Below are positions 34,051 through 46,512 of a DNA stretch of 64,000 nucleotides, in pieces (position 1 is the stretch's first letter; every line of letters starts with the position of its first letter). This DNA comes from Leucaena leucocephala. Its lineage: Eukaryota > Streptophyta > Magnoliopsida > Fabales > Fabaceae. Under the pieces are notes generated by a model that worked only from the letters and a program-made list of their open reading frames with translations, did no database searches and had not been told where the DNA came from. Position numbers and translations under genes: made by a program. The stretch covers positions 15,313,750 to 15,377,749 of the forward strand of contig CM073551.1 in assembly GCA_037074615.1 (NCBI GenBank). Reading direction: 5' to 3'.

Positions 34051-37000
34051 TGAAATATCCTTCCTTAGACTCCTCAGAGTACACTTGCGGAAGCAATATT
34101 AGCTTGATTATATCTTAACTTAAGCCCAGAAATTCAAAATTTTACTCTTAAGTTCCTTATTTTGGACCTTTAATTTGAAAATTAATTTATCTCGTTCTAC
34201 ACATCCAAATGAGGCTTATTACCTATCCACGTAATGCCCCCGATGTGTACGACTGGCCTGCCAAATTTCATAGCCAAACTCCATTGTTTACTAGGTCAAA
34301 CTGAGGTCAAAACACTGCTACCTCAGGACCTGCGAATTTCTCCCTTAATTCTCCATTCGCAAATTGAACATGCCAAACAATATTTATTATTAAATAATAA
34401 AATGTCATACAACAAGGCATACACCAAATTCTCATATTTCTATTACATCTTTTCCTATCGAATTTCGGCAGCATAACTGCTACATTCCTTCTGTAGACAG
34501 TAACCGATCTTGTACCGATTCGGTAATTCCCGTAGGAGCTACCATTCTACGTAAGTACCCAGGAAAGACTGGATGAACCTGCTAGGTCCACTCACTTCTA
34601 GCCTCCTTAGACAGCACCTACGTACACAGTGCGTATCGGTTCCTTTCTTTATTCCTTCTTCGTTGCCAGAATTTTGGCAGACTAACGGCGTCTCTTAAAA
34701 TTTCCAGATTTTATTTTGACAGAACCTCCCCTGTAATGTTATATATGGGAATGAGATTCGGGGGAATCTCAGTAGTAATAATCATAACAATATATGTAAT
34801 GCAGTGTGACAGTGCTTGCTTATGATTGTGTACAGATAAGCATGTTGCGTGCTTCCATACTCAATAACATATGATCATAGCAATGTAGTAGAGCTTCAAG
34901 CATAACATATAAGACAACAATCCAACTAAACAATAGCACAACAAATCACAAAGCCATTACATAAAAGCTAGGATTAGTTACTACCTCAAAGGCTCAGCAG
35001 AACTCTACTATCTCTATTCTGCTTCCAGCTCCTCCAGAACTTCCTTTCTTTCTTTCTTTCTTTCTCTCACTTTCTCTCTCTAGCACTTCCTTCTCACTCT
35101 AAAAAGGCTCTTGGCCGTGCACAATGAAAAGCAAGGGGGGGTATTTATAGTTTTGGTCAATGGCATTCTTGTAATTTTGAAGCCATCTGATCCTGTGGTC
35201 TTGGTTTTTCCGGAATTTTCCTATTTTTCTTTATTCCTTTTACTGCATCATGCATGACATCATCTCAAAGCCACCTCATGGGACACCTCATCATGCATAT
35301 TTCTCACATGGCGAAATTTCAAGCTTCTTGGACACCTCATCAGCTGACTCAGCAGTTCCAGTCCAATTCAGTACCGGTCCGGTCCGATTTCCCACAAACT
35401 AAACTTACCGGCTAAGATTGTGCAATGTGTCCTTAACTTTTCTTCTTCCTCTAAGATGACGCCATGTGGCATCTGGAAGGAACCTTTCACACCTTCCAAT
35501 GCTATCCAGATAAGTCTCAGACTTTATCTAATCACCTCCTCGGTTATCGTGCCAACCGAGTAACTTTACTTTACTGAAAAGTCACTAAATCATTATTTTA
35601 ATGCCACTTTTCCTCACATAACTACTGGGCCACATTTTTGGGCTCTAGGAACATCATCTTGGGTCTCTGATCCAGCCCAAGTACTCTGATGGCACGATTC
35701 CCAAGAAACATCCCTTGGCAAATTACCAAAATACCCCTGGGTGCCCTTTCTTGCACTATTTTAACCCTAAGGGTAAAATCGTCATTTTACACCCTTCTGT
35801 ACCCTGTCAGGGTATATACTGACTCTAAGTAACTCTATCTGTATGTACCTTAGCTTCGGGGCCTGTCCAGAATGACCAAAATGCCCTTCATTCATCTGTT
35901 ACCCTCTTGTACAACACAGGGGCATTTTCGTAATTTTGCACTTTTCCGGGGTTTTGCCAGACACTAGCCCACCTATCAGTCCAAGGGTCTTACTGGGCCT
36001 TTGTTGGCGCCATTATTGGGCCTTTCTGGGTCCATTACCTTCATGGCACGCATTACGAGGAATCTTCCCCCGTTAATGTTTATTGAATATTTTATCTATT
36101 ATTCACCGTTTATACCCATATCCGGACATCGGCTCCTTCTGTCCGATACACTGGCCTGCGGTGTTCAGGTATCCCTATGAGTCATATCAGTCATCTGACT
36201 GAGGTCATCCGAACTCATTCAGTCCTTTTTCAAATACCGATAAATTTCCCTATCGGATACCTGGAGGCCTCACACTCCCGTCTGGATTTTCTGATTTGTG
36301 AATAACTTTTTCTACAGGCCTCCTATCGGTATTCTGTCAGTTTCTCGACATCCGTCCCATAAGGACGTATCATCCTGTATTTTATCACCTAGATCTGAAT
36401 TCTAGGATATCCGGTATGAATTTTTATAACTTTTGGACTATCAGTCCATTTCTGGCTATCTGGAGTCTTCAAAAATTCCTGTATTAAGCCAGATTACCGA
36501 GCGTCACTTGCTCTCTCTACTGGTGGAATCTGGGACTGAAATGCTTCCGGACAATCCAAACCACTTCCGGCCTGACTTTCTTTAATTACACTTTAGCCCC
36601 AAGGAACTTTTCTTCTTTTCAATTAAGTCCCTTTTTATTTGGCTAAAATTACACTTAAGGACCCCACCTTTTTGTCTACTTTTTCTTTTTGGCTTTATAC
36701 TTTCCATAATTGCACTTAAGCCCCTTCATTTTCTCTCTTTTGCAATTTAATCCCTTTCTTTGCATAAATGGCCATCATATCTCTAGAGACTTTCACTATA
36801 TCAGTCCCTAGACTTATTTGCAGTTTAGTCACTAAAAACCCTCTGTATGTTTCGGGGACTTCTGCTCAAAGGGATATTCCTCACATTCCTCATTTTGAAC
36901 CTAGGTGAACTGTCCCGATTCTGTAGGTTAAAGACTTAACTCATCTTTAAATCCTGAAGGACTTAACTCATCCCTCGAATTCCTACAAAATACAGGTAAG

Positions 37001-37103
37001 TGATCCGCCCATATCAGATTACTACCCTGGGACTACGGGTTTAGCAGCCTGCCCATATTAGACTACTTCCTAGTTCCCCTAGACCAAAAATCGGGATGTT
37101 ACA
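34051..37103 (-). mobile_element. Solo LTR D2
   Basis: A 3053-bp LTR, TGAAATATCC...CGGGATGTTACA on the plus strand, flanked by exact TTATT (34046-34050 and 37104-37108). Same family as D1. It contains the conserved block (about 34500-34640), hairpin GAGATTC-GGGG-GAATCTC (34753-34770), donor-like GAG|GTAGTAAC at 34984/34985, a long (CTTT)n/GA-rich leader, TATAAATA (35142-35149), and a longer U3 than D1 that includes the CTGACAGAATACCG segment shared with B1. Confidence 0.93.
35142..35149 (-). promoter_or_regulatory. TATA box of solo LTR D2
   Basis: TATAAATA on the minus strand followed by CCCCCCC; leader and donor-like site follow as in the other LTRs. Confidence 0.65.
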
Positions 37104-37220
37104 TTATTCACAATTTAATCCCTTTCCATCCTTGATCTACAACATTTTCCTTACAGAATCTCATATATATTATGTACAAACTGTACATACATACCAGATA
37201 AGAAAATTAGGGATATGACA

Positions 37221-38499
37221 GAAACCATTCATAAATTGTATCTTATCAATTCCCCTATACTTGAACCTTTATACTCCTATACAAAGAAATGAATTACACT
37301 TAAGCTAAGGCTATTAAATCTGACATAACAACATAATCCACAGTATACTTGAAGAAAATTAATTCACCATCTTTCTAGAATGCAAAAGTGATAATATGAG
37401 CAATGCCAAGTAGCGCAATAGATTCTCTCTCAGGATGTAAGTGCTTAGCTCTCCATATCCTCTCATTGTAGGGTTCTTTCACTCAGATTCAAATTGGAAA
37501 ACATCCTACCATTGCTTGTAATGACTCTAAATCTCAGCAACCATATAACACTTATGCAAAGAATCAAGAGGTCTTTTAGGGGTGAAATGATGGAGATAGG
37601 CCACGTGGAATGGAATATGAAGGGTAGAAAGTACTATATGCATCCAATAAAGAATATGTAGGATGAATTCATGTCTTCAGAGTTGTAGAGGTGATAATTG
37701 TGCTAGTAGGAGTTGATAATAGTACCTTCTTCATTTCTCTTTTCTCTTTTTTTTTCTTTGTTTCTTTCTTCAATTTTTCTTGCATCATTTTTTTCGTGCA
37801 ATATGCTCTTTTCGCTTCTTTTTATTTGACACCTTATACATAGAAGATGTAGCACAACATCACAATAATAATGAGTTTTTTTTACATGAATAAAAATGAT
37901 GTTTATGCATATATGACTTTCTATAAAAATGATGGAAAGAAAACTGATGGGCTCAAAAGGGATGACTACGGATATAATATGTAACGAGTTTAGAAATGAA
38001 TGCCTCTATCATATTCAATAACATAAATGCACAAGTAATTCTCAACTCAGAGCCAAGACAAGTTCTAGAGGATATAAACCAATTGAATAATCACTCAATA
38101 TAGGAATTAAGGCTTGAATCCTTCCAACTAAGGTTTTCATCTAAATTGCTCATAAGCTAAAGTCTCAAGAACTGTTCATCATTCACTAGCATTAAAACAC
38201 TTATCACAACTGAAAACCCTTTCAAATGATGATTTAAAAGTTTCAAAGTAATCACTTAGAATCATGTAATAATCCCAAATCTAATAGTGAAAACTTAAGT
38301 GTTTCCAATTCAATTTCCAAGAAATTTAAACAAAAAAAATCAAGTATCAAAATGGTTTCTGTAAACTCTTTATGCAAAAGGTTAAAAAGCAAGAAGGCAA
38401 TGAATCATTTATAAAACACCTTAGTAGCTCAAAAGAAATCCTTCTATACAACATTGCACAAAGCAAAGAGAAGGTAAATGGACATTTTCACACTCAGGT
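37221..38499 (-). mobile_element. Athila-type 3' non-coding region, copy 2
   Basis: Starts with the end of an LTR (TATCTTATCA) and the tract AATTCCCCTATACTTGAACC at about 37242, then more than 1 kb without a frame, with T-rich runs near 37740-37800. The first 240 bp mirror 32996-33244. It is interrupted at 38499 by element F and may continue at 41626. I see no gene in it. Confidence 0.5.
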
Positions 38500-40079
38500 T
38501 ATAATATCCCAATTTTCAGGCCCAGAGACTCAGAAAGTAGCCTGAAATAGATAGGCTACCAGACCCCTTTGAGCAGAAGTCCCAGAAACATATAGAGGAT
38601 TTTTAGGGACTAAACTGCAAATAAGTGAAAGTACAGGGACTTATGTGTAAATAGTAAAAGTCTCTAGGGACATAATGGTCATTTTGAAAAAGAAAGGGAC
38701 TAAAGTGAAAGTCTAAAAAGTTTTATGGTGCAAAAATGAAAGTAGACACAAGTTGTGGGCCATTGAATGTAATTATGAAAAGTGAAGGGACTTAATTGAA
38801 AAGAGGAAAAGTTTCCAGGGGAAAATGGTAATTATAGAAAGTTCAGCCGGAAATGGCTTAGAACTGCCTGGAAGCATTTCAGTCCCAAATTGCATCAGTA
38901 GATAGAGAAAGTTGTGCTGTTTAATCTAGCCTAATACAGAATTTTTATTAGAGTTTCAGATAGCTGATATTTATCTGATAGTCTAAAAGTTATCTAAAAT
39001 TTTTGTCAGATCTCCTGGACCTCAGATATGAGTGAAAAGTTACAGGAATGTGCGTCCAGTGAAGCCAGAGGTCAGGAAACTGACAGAATCCCGAAAAGAG
39101 TTCTGTAGAAAAAGTTATTCACATATTAGTAAATTTTGACGGGAGGTCGTGAAAGCCTGATATCCTATTGGGAAATTAATCGGTAAGCAAACTGGGACTG
39201 AATGAGCCCAGATGATGTCACATAGAGGCCCATAATGACACCAATTGAAGCACAGGCCCATGATATCAGTTCATCAGAAAAAAGGGCCAGAGTTCAGAAA
39301 TATGCAGAAAATGTGCGAAATGACGAAAATATCCCTGTGTTATAAAATAATTAAAGAATGAGTGAAGGGTATTTTGGTCATTTGCTTAAGGTTAGACAGT
39401 CAAGGAAGGTTATCTAAATAGTTGACCAGGTTCAGGGAATACTCTGGTAAGGTGTGAAAAGATAGTAATGCCCTTAGACTCATTAAAGTAAATAAAGAGG
39501 GACCAAGGACATTTTGGTAATTTACCAAAGGATATTTCTTGGGAATTGAGCCATCAGAGTACTTGAGCTTGAACAGAGACCCAAGATAGCATTCCAATAA
39601 GTACAAAAATGTAGCCCAAGAATTATGAGGGTTAAAGTGGCATTAAAGTAATATTTTAGTGAGTTTTCAATAAAGTAGAGTTACCCGATTGAAGTGATAA
39701 CTGGGGAATTGATCAGATAAAGTTCTAGACTTATTCGGAAGCCATGAGGTGGCATGAAAGGTACCCATAAGGTGCCACATGGCATGAGCATAGAGGAAGA
39801 AGAAAAAGCTAAGGACACGTGGCACTATCTCAGCCTTTTATTCCGGGATAAGACTCTGGAATTCTCTGGAAGCGCTAAGTCAGCTGGTGAGGTGTCCCGA
39901 GGGCCCCACTATTGTGCCACCTAAGCATGTGAGATGTCCCTTGATTATGTCACTTTTGATGAGTCATTATGGAGGATGATGTCATCATAGTGATATAAGC
40001 AAGGCTTGGTGAGGAAGCTAAGCTATCTGAGCTGTCCATCGAGATTTGATCTGGACCGTTCAATCCACTTCCCTTCACC

Positions 40080-40087
40080 TATAAATA
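40080..40087 (+). promoter_or_regulatory. TATA box of element F 5' LTR
   Basis: TATAAATA in a variant context (followed by GAGCTCCACC rather than CCCCC), then a (GA)n leader at about 40139-40190 and AAG|GTAAGTAAT. Confidence 0.65.
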
Positions 40088-41069
40088 GAGCTCCACCCTC
40101 CCATTCAAGGCATCCCACGACAAGAAGAAGATAAAGGAAGAGAGAGAGAGAGAAAGTGAGAAAGAAAGAAAGAAAGAGAGGAAGAGAAAGGAGTTATGGC
40201 TGAGCTAGGAGCAATCCAAGGAGCTTAGGGATCGGTGAGCTTAGGAATAAGGTAAGTAATTTATTCTAGTCCCTGCTCTAATAAATTAGAGGATTATTCT
40301 TATAAATTTAATAGTTAGAATAGAGAAATATCTCTCTCTATAAGGTTAGCCGTTGATAGAAAGAAAGCTAGGGGATTGTCAGAATAGGGGTATTGTCTCA
40401 GGATAAGCCTGAGTTAAGTGGAGTTATGCTGGATAAGATAATAATAAGAATATTATTATGCTATGTATAGGCTCTAACCTCTATAAATAAGGGATCTCAG
40501 AGCAAAGGCTAAGGACTAAAGGAAAGGCTGCATGCCAGGCAGTGAACTTACCTATTCTTGAATGCTTGATGTATATGCTTGTGTGTTGATATGATTATGA
40601 TATGTGATGATGATGATGATTGATATATGCTCTGCCCTTTATGAGTTTATAGTTATGCATGATAGTGATAGGCATGGAGCATGATAGTATGCAAATGGAA
40701 GCTAAAGAAAGATAAAGGAAACATGTCATGCACTTGCATTCATCTTGTATGCATTGAATGGTACCGTTTGCTACTGAGATTTCCCCTGAAATCTAACCCC
40801 TATCTTTTCCAAACATAATAGGATACTGTTTTGGAGAAGATGGAGCTAGGAAAGTGAGGATATGATGTTTTGGTATCAGAGGAAAAGGTTCTGGTATAGA
40901 GTATAAAGGGTCCTGGCTTAGAGCATAAGATTTTGGCACATAACAGAAGGTTCTGGCTCAGTGATGCTCTAAATTAGTTAGATTGATGTTTAAACGAGTT
41001 AAAGATATGAATTAGAAAGGTTATTTTCCTAGAGTACGGGATAATGACGCATAATTTATGATGATAAAG

Positions 41070-41395
41070 TGAGTAGGTCGCTGCTAGTAGTCACAGAGAA
41101 CTGAGGTTGCGACGAGAAGGGTCTTAGGTCACGACTAGTATGTACAGGAGAGTTAAGGTTACGACATGAGAAGACCTATGGTCTCGACGAGTAATGTTGC
41201 AGTATGCGACTAGTGTGCACCAAGGAGTCCAGGTCGCAATGGTATAAGAGTTAGGTCACGACTAAAGGACACAGAAATGTCAGGTCGTTAGGAGTAGAGC
41301 GCGGTGGTCGTGACTAAAAGTCACAGAGCATGTGAGTATCGACTAGGCAGTGCTCAGGTCTTGACAAGAATACACAGAGGCCAGACATGATAATA
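41070..41395 (+). repeat. Cluster of TCGCGAC-type motifs in element F
   Basis: Roughly ten units such as GGTCGC, GGTTGCGACGAGAAGG, GTCACGACTAAAGGACACAG, GTCGTGACTAAAAGTCACAGAG, each commonly followed by CACAGAG or ACAGGAG. It is the reverse counterpart of the cluster at 3480-3720. Units differ mostly by CG-to-TG or CG-to-CA changes. Confidence 0.55.
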
Positions 41396-41625
41396 ATGAT
41401 GAGTTAATAGTTATGCATGAGAGTTAAAGGCATGGAGCATGATAGTATGCAAATGGAAGATAAAGAAAGATAAAGGAAACATGTCATGCACTTGTATTCA
41501 TCTTGTATGCATTGAATGGTACTATTTTCTACTAAGATTTCCCACGAAATCTCACCCCTATCTTTTCCAAACACAACTGGGTATTGTTTTGGAGAAGATG
41601 GATCTAGGAAAGTGAGGATGTGACA

Positions 41626-42595
41626 CAGTTCGCGACTACAAGCAGTTAAGGTTGCTACCAAAGTTCACAGTGGGTGCTAGCTCTAACTTACCAAAACTAG
41701 TCGCGACCAGGAAAAGTTCCTATCATGACACAAATATACAGAGAGGTATAGTCGTGACCTAAAGACACTAGCGTCGCGACAGTGTTTTACAGATAGTCCA
41801 AAATACCAATTTTTCAAACCAGGTCATGACAATATTAGACATAGGTCACGGCCAATTTTCACATAGAGCGTATTAAGTCCAATATTCCATGCTAGGTCGC
41901 GACTGAAAAATAGTGAAGATAGTGACCAATTTTCACAGAGACTACCATGTGATAGTTTTCTAAGCCCAAAACATCTTTTACACTTAAAACCTTTTTAGCT
42001 AACCATAAAACAGTTTAAAGTAGGGATCTAATTTCAGCAATTCATCACACATTAAGATAAAAAACTAAAAACTTTATGATGAAAGATTGGATTAAGTGAA
42101 GAAGTTTTACATTAATTAGCACAGATATAAGAACATCTCCCCCACACTTAAACTTGACAGTGTCCTCGCTATCAGTAAAGGTATCAAAAATCACAGCATT
42201 ATAGAAGGTTAATTCAATTGGGCTCCAACACAGTAGGAAAACACATCACTTAATACAAATTTGACAATGAAGCTTGCAGTCACATTCCAATCATACAGAG
42301 CAATACAAGTAAAGCAAAGATGATATGATGGGTAAGTTAAAATCATGCATGTGAGTATGTAAGAACTTCAGATGACCATCAATGAGTACGCGAGGCATGG
42401 ACAATAAAAAGGAGTAAGTGAGAGCAACAAGAGTCAAGGAATTTGTATTAAGTGAGAGCAATGTACAACCAGGATATCCAAATGTTTCTCAAGTATACAT
42501 TAGCCAAATATAAAAACAGAAAAGAAAAATTACAAAACTCTCATACTACTCATCCTTCTCTTCTGCAATGCCCTCAGTAGTGCGGTTGTCCTCAT
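41626..42595 (-). mobile_element. Athila-type LTR end and 3' non-coding region
   Basis: 41626-42131 looks like an LTR with TCGCGAC-type motifs (AGTCGCGACC near 41700, GCGTCGCGACAG near 41773, GGTCGCGACTG near 41893). On the minus strand AAGTGTGGGGGAGA at about 42132-42145 is a polypurine tract candidate. 42146-42595 is non-coding 3' sequence of the ORF described at 42596-42868. The 41700-41790 segment is repeated at 56815-56905, and 42240-42440 resembles 57060-57200. Confidence 0.55.
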
Positions 42596-42868
42596 TCATC
42601 TCAGCAGCCGCCTCAGCATCTTCCCAGCATCTACCTCTCTTGCTGCTGAGGGTTCACCTAGTCCTTCTAGAAAGAACGCAGAGGCAGGAATATTACTCTT
42701 GAAGAATGCCTCTTTAAACCTTGGAGGCATAACTATGTGAAAACACTGAGCAATCTTAAGAACCAATGGATTAATGAACTGTTGTCTTCGATATTCCTGG
42801 TTTATAATGATTGCTTTTTATTCTTGCAGCTGAGAAGTAACTGTAACCAACTGATCAGATATAGCTGT
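42596..42868 (-). pseudogene. Carboxyl part of Athila-type plant transposon ORF (cut off by element G)
   Basis: Continues the frame of 55165-56051 once element G and one GCTGT copy are removed. The joint reads through in frame, apart from stops, with a heptad-like stretch (LTAISDQLVTVTSQLQ), then YRRQQFINPLVLKIAQ, MPPRFKEAFF and SAFFLEGLGEPSAAR, ending near 42596. Two in-frame stops occur (TAG at the joint, TAA after SQLQE). A coiled-coil tail is common in the Athila third ORF. Confidence 0.6.
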
Positions 42869-44712
42869 TGTAACATCCCTAATTTTTGTACTACGTTGTA
42901 TGTACAGGTTAAATGAAATATATGAGATTTTTTGGAAAAGATATGGCCATATTTATGTAAAGAAAATGATTAATTGGAAGAGGAAGAAAGTCTAAGAGCC
43001 AAAGTGCAAAATTACGAAAATGCCACTGTGATGCCCTAAGAAACCAGAAGTAAATGGAGGGCATTTTAGTCATTTCACACAATGGATGGATATCAGAGGA
43101 AATTTGATAGTAAATTATTATAATTAATATGAGAATTTATGGAGTTGACAGAAGTCAAAAAGGAGTCCTGTAGAATTAATTATGGAATTTACGGTGAAAA
43201 AGGACACCGATAAAGGGTTAAAGGAAACATATGTAATTTTTAACAGGACTTCTGGGGCTCAGAAAATTATGAAACTTTGTAGAGAATTCATTTTATATTA
43301 TAATAAATTTATAAAAATGTTAGAACAATTAAAAGAGGTGTTTAGCATTTATGCTAAGATCAGGGTGATTTATGGATATCGGTATAAGGAAAATACATTG
43401 GGATTTGGGCCAATTAGCTATTGGACCTAAAAGAGACCCAACATGTCATCCTAGGCCAGCCCAATAAGGTCCAAAAGTTGTCTTGGAGCCCAAGTCCAAT
43501 AATGAATAGTTTATGGATTTTTGAAAAGAAAGAAAAAGAGAATAAAGTAAGAATTAGGTGTTGCACATGGTGGGACCCACAAGGACTTCAAAATGGCACC
43601 CAAAAAGAGGAAGGGTTAGGTGTACCAAGTGAGGCCATGCTAGTGATGTCATGGTGGTAAGGTCTTGAGTGAAAAGTGAAAAGACATTCCAAGATCAAAC
43701 CTTTAACCATTAGATCAAATAGTTTTCAAAGTGATCTTGGCCTTCAAATGGCACATGACTTTTGCTATAAATACCCCCCCTTTTCCATTCATTCTTCACA
43801 CCCAATAGCTCCTTTGGAGAGAGAAGTGAGTTCTAGAGAAAGAAAGTGGAAGAAAGCAAGGAAGAAGCAAGGGTCTTGAAGGAGCAAGTAAGGTAAGTTG
43901 TCTCCTTGCTCCTACCTTTTGTTCTTATGGTTTGTGCCTGAGTTTAAGTGATTTTTGAGGGTTAAATCTTGGGGAGATGCTGCTGGAATTTTTGTGTATA
44001 TGTGAAAGGAATATGAGTTTTAAGTCATAGATAGTTAAGACAAGCTTAAACAAGTTAGTTACATGCTTGGTTGTGAAGTAAGTTGATGTTCTTGACTTTA
44101 CCATTTCGGGTTGCACTGTTCATGCACTGTTCATGATAGAAGGAAATGGAATTTCAATGATTTAATGCCTCCATTGAGTTTATATGATGATTTTGTGTAG
44201 GATTGGAAAGGTTTTGAACCTTGGAAACCATTGGAATTAAAGGTTATAATGTTGAAAATTCCTCACGGTTGCTGTTCACTCGCATGAACAGTGATTTGAA
44301 TTTCATGATTTTGATGCTTCCAATGGTCTTAAAATGAGATTTTGTGTGGGGAAAAATTGGAGGAACAAGTATGGGAAGCATTGGAATCAAAATGAGAATT
44401 TTTGGAAGAAATGGATGGATATCAGAGGAAATTTGATAGTAAATTATTATAATTAATATGAGAATTTATGGAGTTGACAGAAGTCAAAAAGGAGTCCTGT
44501 AGAATTAATTATGGAATTTACGGTGAAAAAGGACACCGATAAAGGGTTAAAGGAAACATATGAAATTTTTAACAGGACTTATGGGTCTAAGAAAATTATG
44601 ACACTTTGTAGAGAATTCATTTACATAAATATGGCCACATCTTTTCCTAAAAATCTCATATATTTCATTTAACTTGTACATACAACGTAGTACAAAAATT
44701 AGGGATGTTATA
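42869..44712. mobile_element. Chimeric left LTR of element G
   Basis: Three parts. 42869-44409 is plus-oriented U3 to U5 with TATAAATA (43766-43773) and AG|GTAAGT (GT at 43893). 44410-44620 is a second, direct copy of 43081-43291. 44621-44712 is a minus-oriented LTR start ending GGGATGTTATA beside the polypurine tract. The turn at about 44620 falls on a short shared word (CATTTA). This is what template switching during reverse transcription could leave; a later inversion is the alternative. Confidence 0.8.
43766..43773 (+). promoter_or_regulatory. TATA box in the inverted left LTR of G
   Basis: TATAAATA then CCCCCCC, leader with GGAGAGAGAAG, and AAG|GTAAGTTG about 120 bp downstream. It points into the element from the left, opposite to the promoter in the right LTR. 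Confidence 0.65.
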
Positions 44713-44730
44713 TTTCTCTCCCCCTTAAAA
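44713..44730 (-). other. Polypurine tract of element G
   Basis: TTTTAAGGGGGAGAGAAA on the minus strand, next to the short minus-oriented LTR start at 44621-44712. Same sequence as in A and B1. Confidence 0.8.
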
Positions 44731-44765
44731 TAAATTTTGTCCACGAAATTTACAACATATACACT

Positions 44766-45649
44766 CTACCGAAATAAATCAGGGTACATCTCCTTCATCT
44801 TTTCTTCTGTTTCCCAGGTAGCCTCATTCTCTGTTAGTCCTTTCCAGATCACTTTGACTATAGGAATCTACTTGTTAAGCAGTTGTTTGACCTTTCTATC
44901 AACTATTTGTACTGGTCCAACTTCATAGGTCAGGTCATCTCGCAGCGCAACTTCATCTTGTTCAATCACATGCGCTGGATCTGGAACATACTTCTTTAGC
45001 TGGGAAACTTGGAATACATCATGTATCTGGCTGAGATTTGGAGGAAGTGCCAACTTGTAGGCCACTGATCCTATCCTTGAGAGAATCTGAAATGGTCCGA
45101 TGTATCTGGGATGCAACTTCTTCACCTTGATTGATCGTCTAGCTCCCGTAGTTGGAGTTAACTTAAGAAACACATGCTCGCCTTCTTCAAACTCCAACGA
45201 ATTTCGTCGGACATCTGCATAACTCTTTTGTCAACTTTGAGTCATCATCATCCATTTTCTGATCATTGCAATCTGCTCAGCAGTCTGATCCACAATATCA
45301 GGACCATACATTCTTCTTTCACTTAACTCAAGCCAGCATAAGGGACATCTACACTTTCGTCCATAAAGAGCTTCGAATGGGGCCATCTGAATACTAGCTT
45401 GATAGCTATTATTGTATGCAAATTCTATCAATGGTAGATGAGTATCCCAACTGCCTTTAAAATCCAAGACACATACTCTCAACATATCTTCTAGTGTCTG
45501 GATTGTTCTCTCAGACTGACCATCAGTTTGAGGATGATAAGCTGTGCTGAATCTGAGAGTAGTACCCATCTCTCGCTGCAAAGCCCTCCAAAAGTTTGAC
45601 GTGAATCGAGGGTCTCTGTCAGACACAATACTGCTTGGGATTCCATGTA
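44766..45649 (-). pseudogene. Integrase core and carboxyl end in element G
   Basis: Minus-strand frames match A pol closely: [22 protein letters not shown], the glutamate of [38 protein letters not shown], then the second frame with HVFLKLTP, RYIGPFQIL, FQVSQLKKYVPDP and the chromodomain-like tail. Frames end at 45231 and 44868. The upstream part of the integrase (zinc domain and first catalytic aspartate) is not in line with it but lies in the opposite orientation at 45650-46512. Confidence 0.85.
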
Positions 45650-46512
45650 GTCTACACTGATGCTAGTAAACAGGGGTTGGGATGTGTGTTGATGTAGCAG
45701 GGTAGAGTAGTAGCCTACGCCTCTCTGCAGTTAAAGCCGCATGAACATAATTATCCCACTCATGATCTGGAGCTTGCAGCGGTGGTTTATGCTCTAAAGA
45801 TATGGAGGCATTATTTATATAGAGCTATAATTGAATTGTACTGTGACCACAAAAGCCTGAAGTATCTGCAGGATCAGAAAGAGCTGAATATGAGACAACG
45901 GCGATGGATGGAATTGTTAAAGGATTATGATTTCCAAATTAAATACCATCCAGGAAAAGCCAACGTAGTGGCTGATGCTCTGAGTAGAAAGGTGGTGCAG
46001 GTAGCATATATGATGATCAAAGAATTAAAGTTGATTAAGGATATGCGAGATTGGAGCCCTTTATATCAGATGCAAGTGACAGAAAGTTCCTATAAGGGAG
46101 TACATGTCAAAGCTTGCATAGAAGATGAGATTAAAGAGGCTCAAGGACAGGATAAGCTCGCAATGATTTTTAAGTTGGAGAGAGGGCAGACGAAGAATTT
46201 TGAGATTTCCTCAGATGGATTGTTGCGGTTTAGAGGAAGACCCTACATCCCTAATGCTAGGGGACTAAGGGAGAAGATTCTGGATGAAGCACACAAAAGC
46301 CAATATACAGTGCATCCAGGTATGATCAAGATGTATCATGATGTTAAAAGATTATTTTGGTGGCCTGGACTGAAGAAAGATGTAGTAGCTTATGTGTCCA
46401 AGTGCTTAATATGCCAGAAAGTGAAGATTGAGCATCAGAAGCCAGCAGGAACATTGCAACCTCTAGATGTCCTTGAATGGAAGTGGGACAGTATTGCCAT
46501 GGACTTTGTAGA
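45650..46512 (+). pseudogene. Inverted RNase H and integrase zinc-domain segment in element G
   Basis: Plus-strand frame with [14 protein letters not shown], a stop, [50 protein letters not shown], then the integrase start with [32 protein letters not shown] and MDFVE, where it ends abruptly. Relative to the integrase core on its left it is inverted, and the residues normally between MDFVE and SDRDP are missing. The turn at 45650 lies on ATG[C/T]AGTCTA, present in both parental sequences. RT and protease are absent. Confidence 0.85.

Larger units (their letters stand above)
33245..37220 (-). mobile_element. U3 fragment of an H-type LTR, split by solo LTR D2
   Basis: 33245-34050 and 37104-37220 together match the U3 side of solo LTR H (60667-61600): same series of ACCAAAATNCCC motifs, the CTGGACACTGGCCCAC segment, and a GGGATATGACA end. 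The R/U5 part and the TGAAACATCC-type end are absent, so the piece is truncated on the left. It lies between two similar Athila tails (32996-33244 and 37221-37480). No reading frame. Confidence 0.7.
38500..41625 (+). mobile_element. Non-autonomous element F with a deleted inside
   Basis: 5' LTR 38500-40867 (starts TATAATATCCC, where TG has become TA), primer-binding site TGGTATCAGAGG at 40871-40882, about 520 bp of internal sequence, and only the last 220 bp or so of a 3' LTR (41405-41625, ending GGATGTGACA). Flanks CAGGT (38495-38499) and CAGTT (41626-41630) agree at 4 of 5 bases. The internal piece matches the reverse of element C around 3480-3720 and 5040-5190. LTR features: TATAAATA (40080-40087), AAG|GTAAGTAAT with GT at 40252, hairpin GAGATTTC-CCCT-GAAATCTA (40776-40795), and again AAGATTTC-CCAC-GAAATCTC at 41534-41553. 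Confidence 0.82.
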
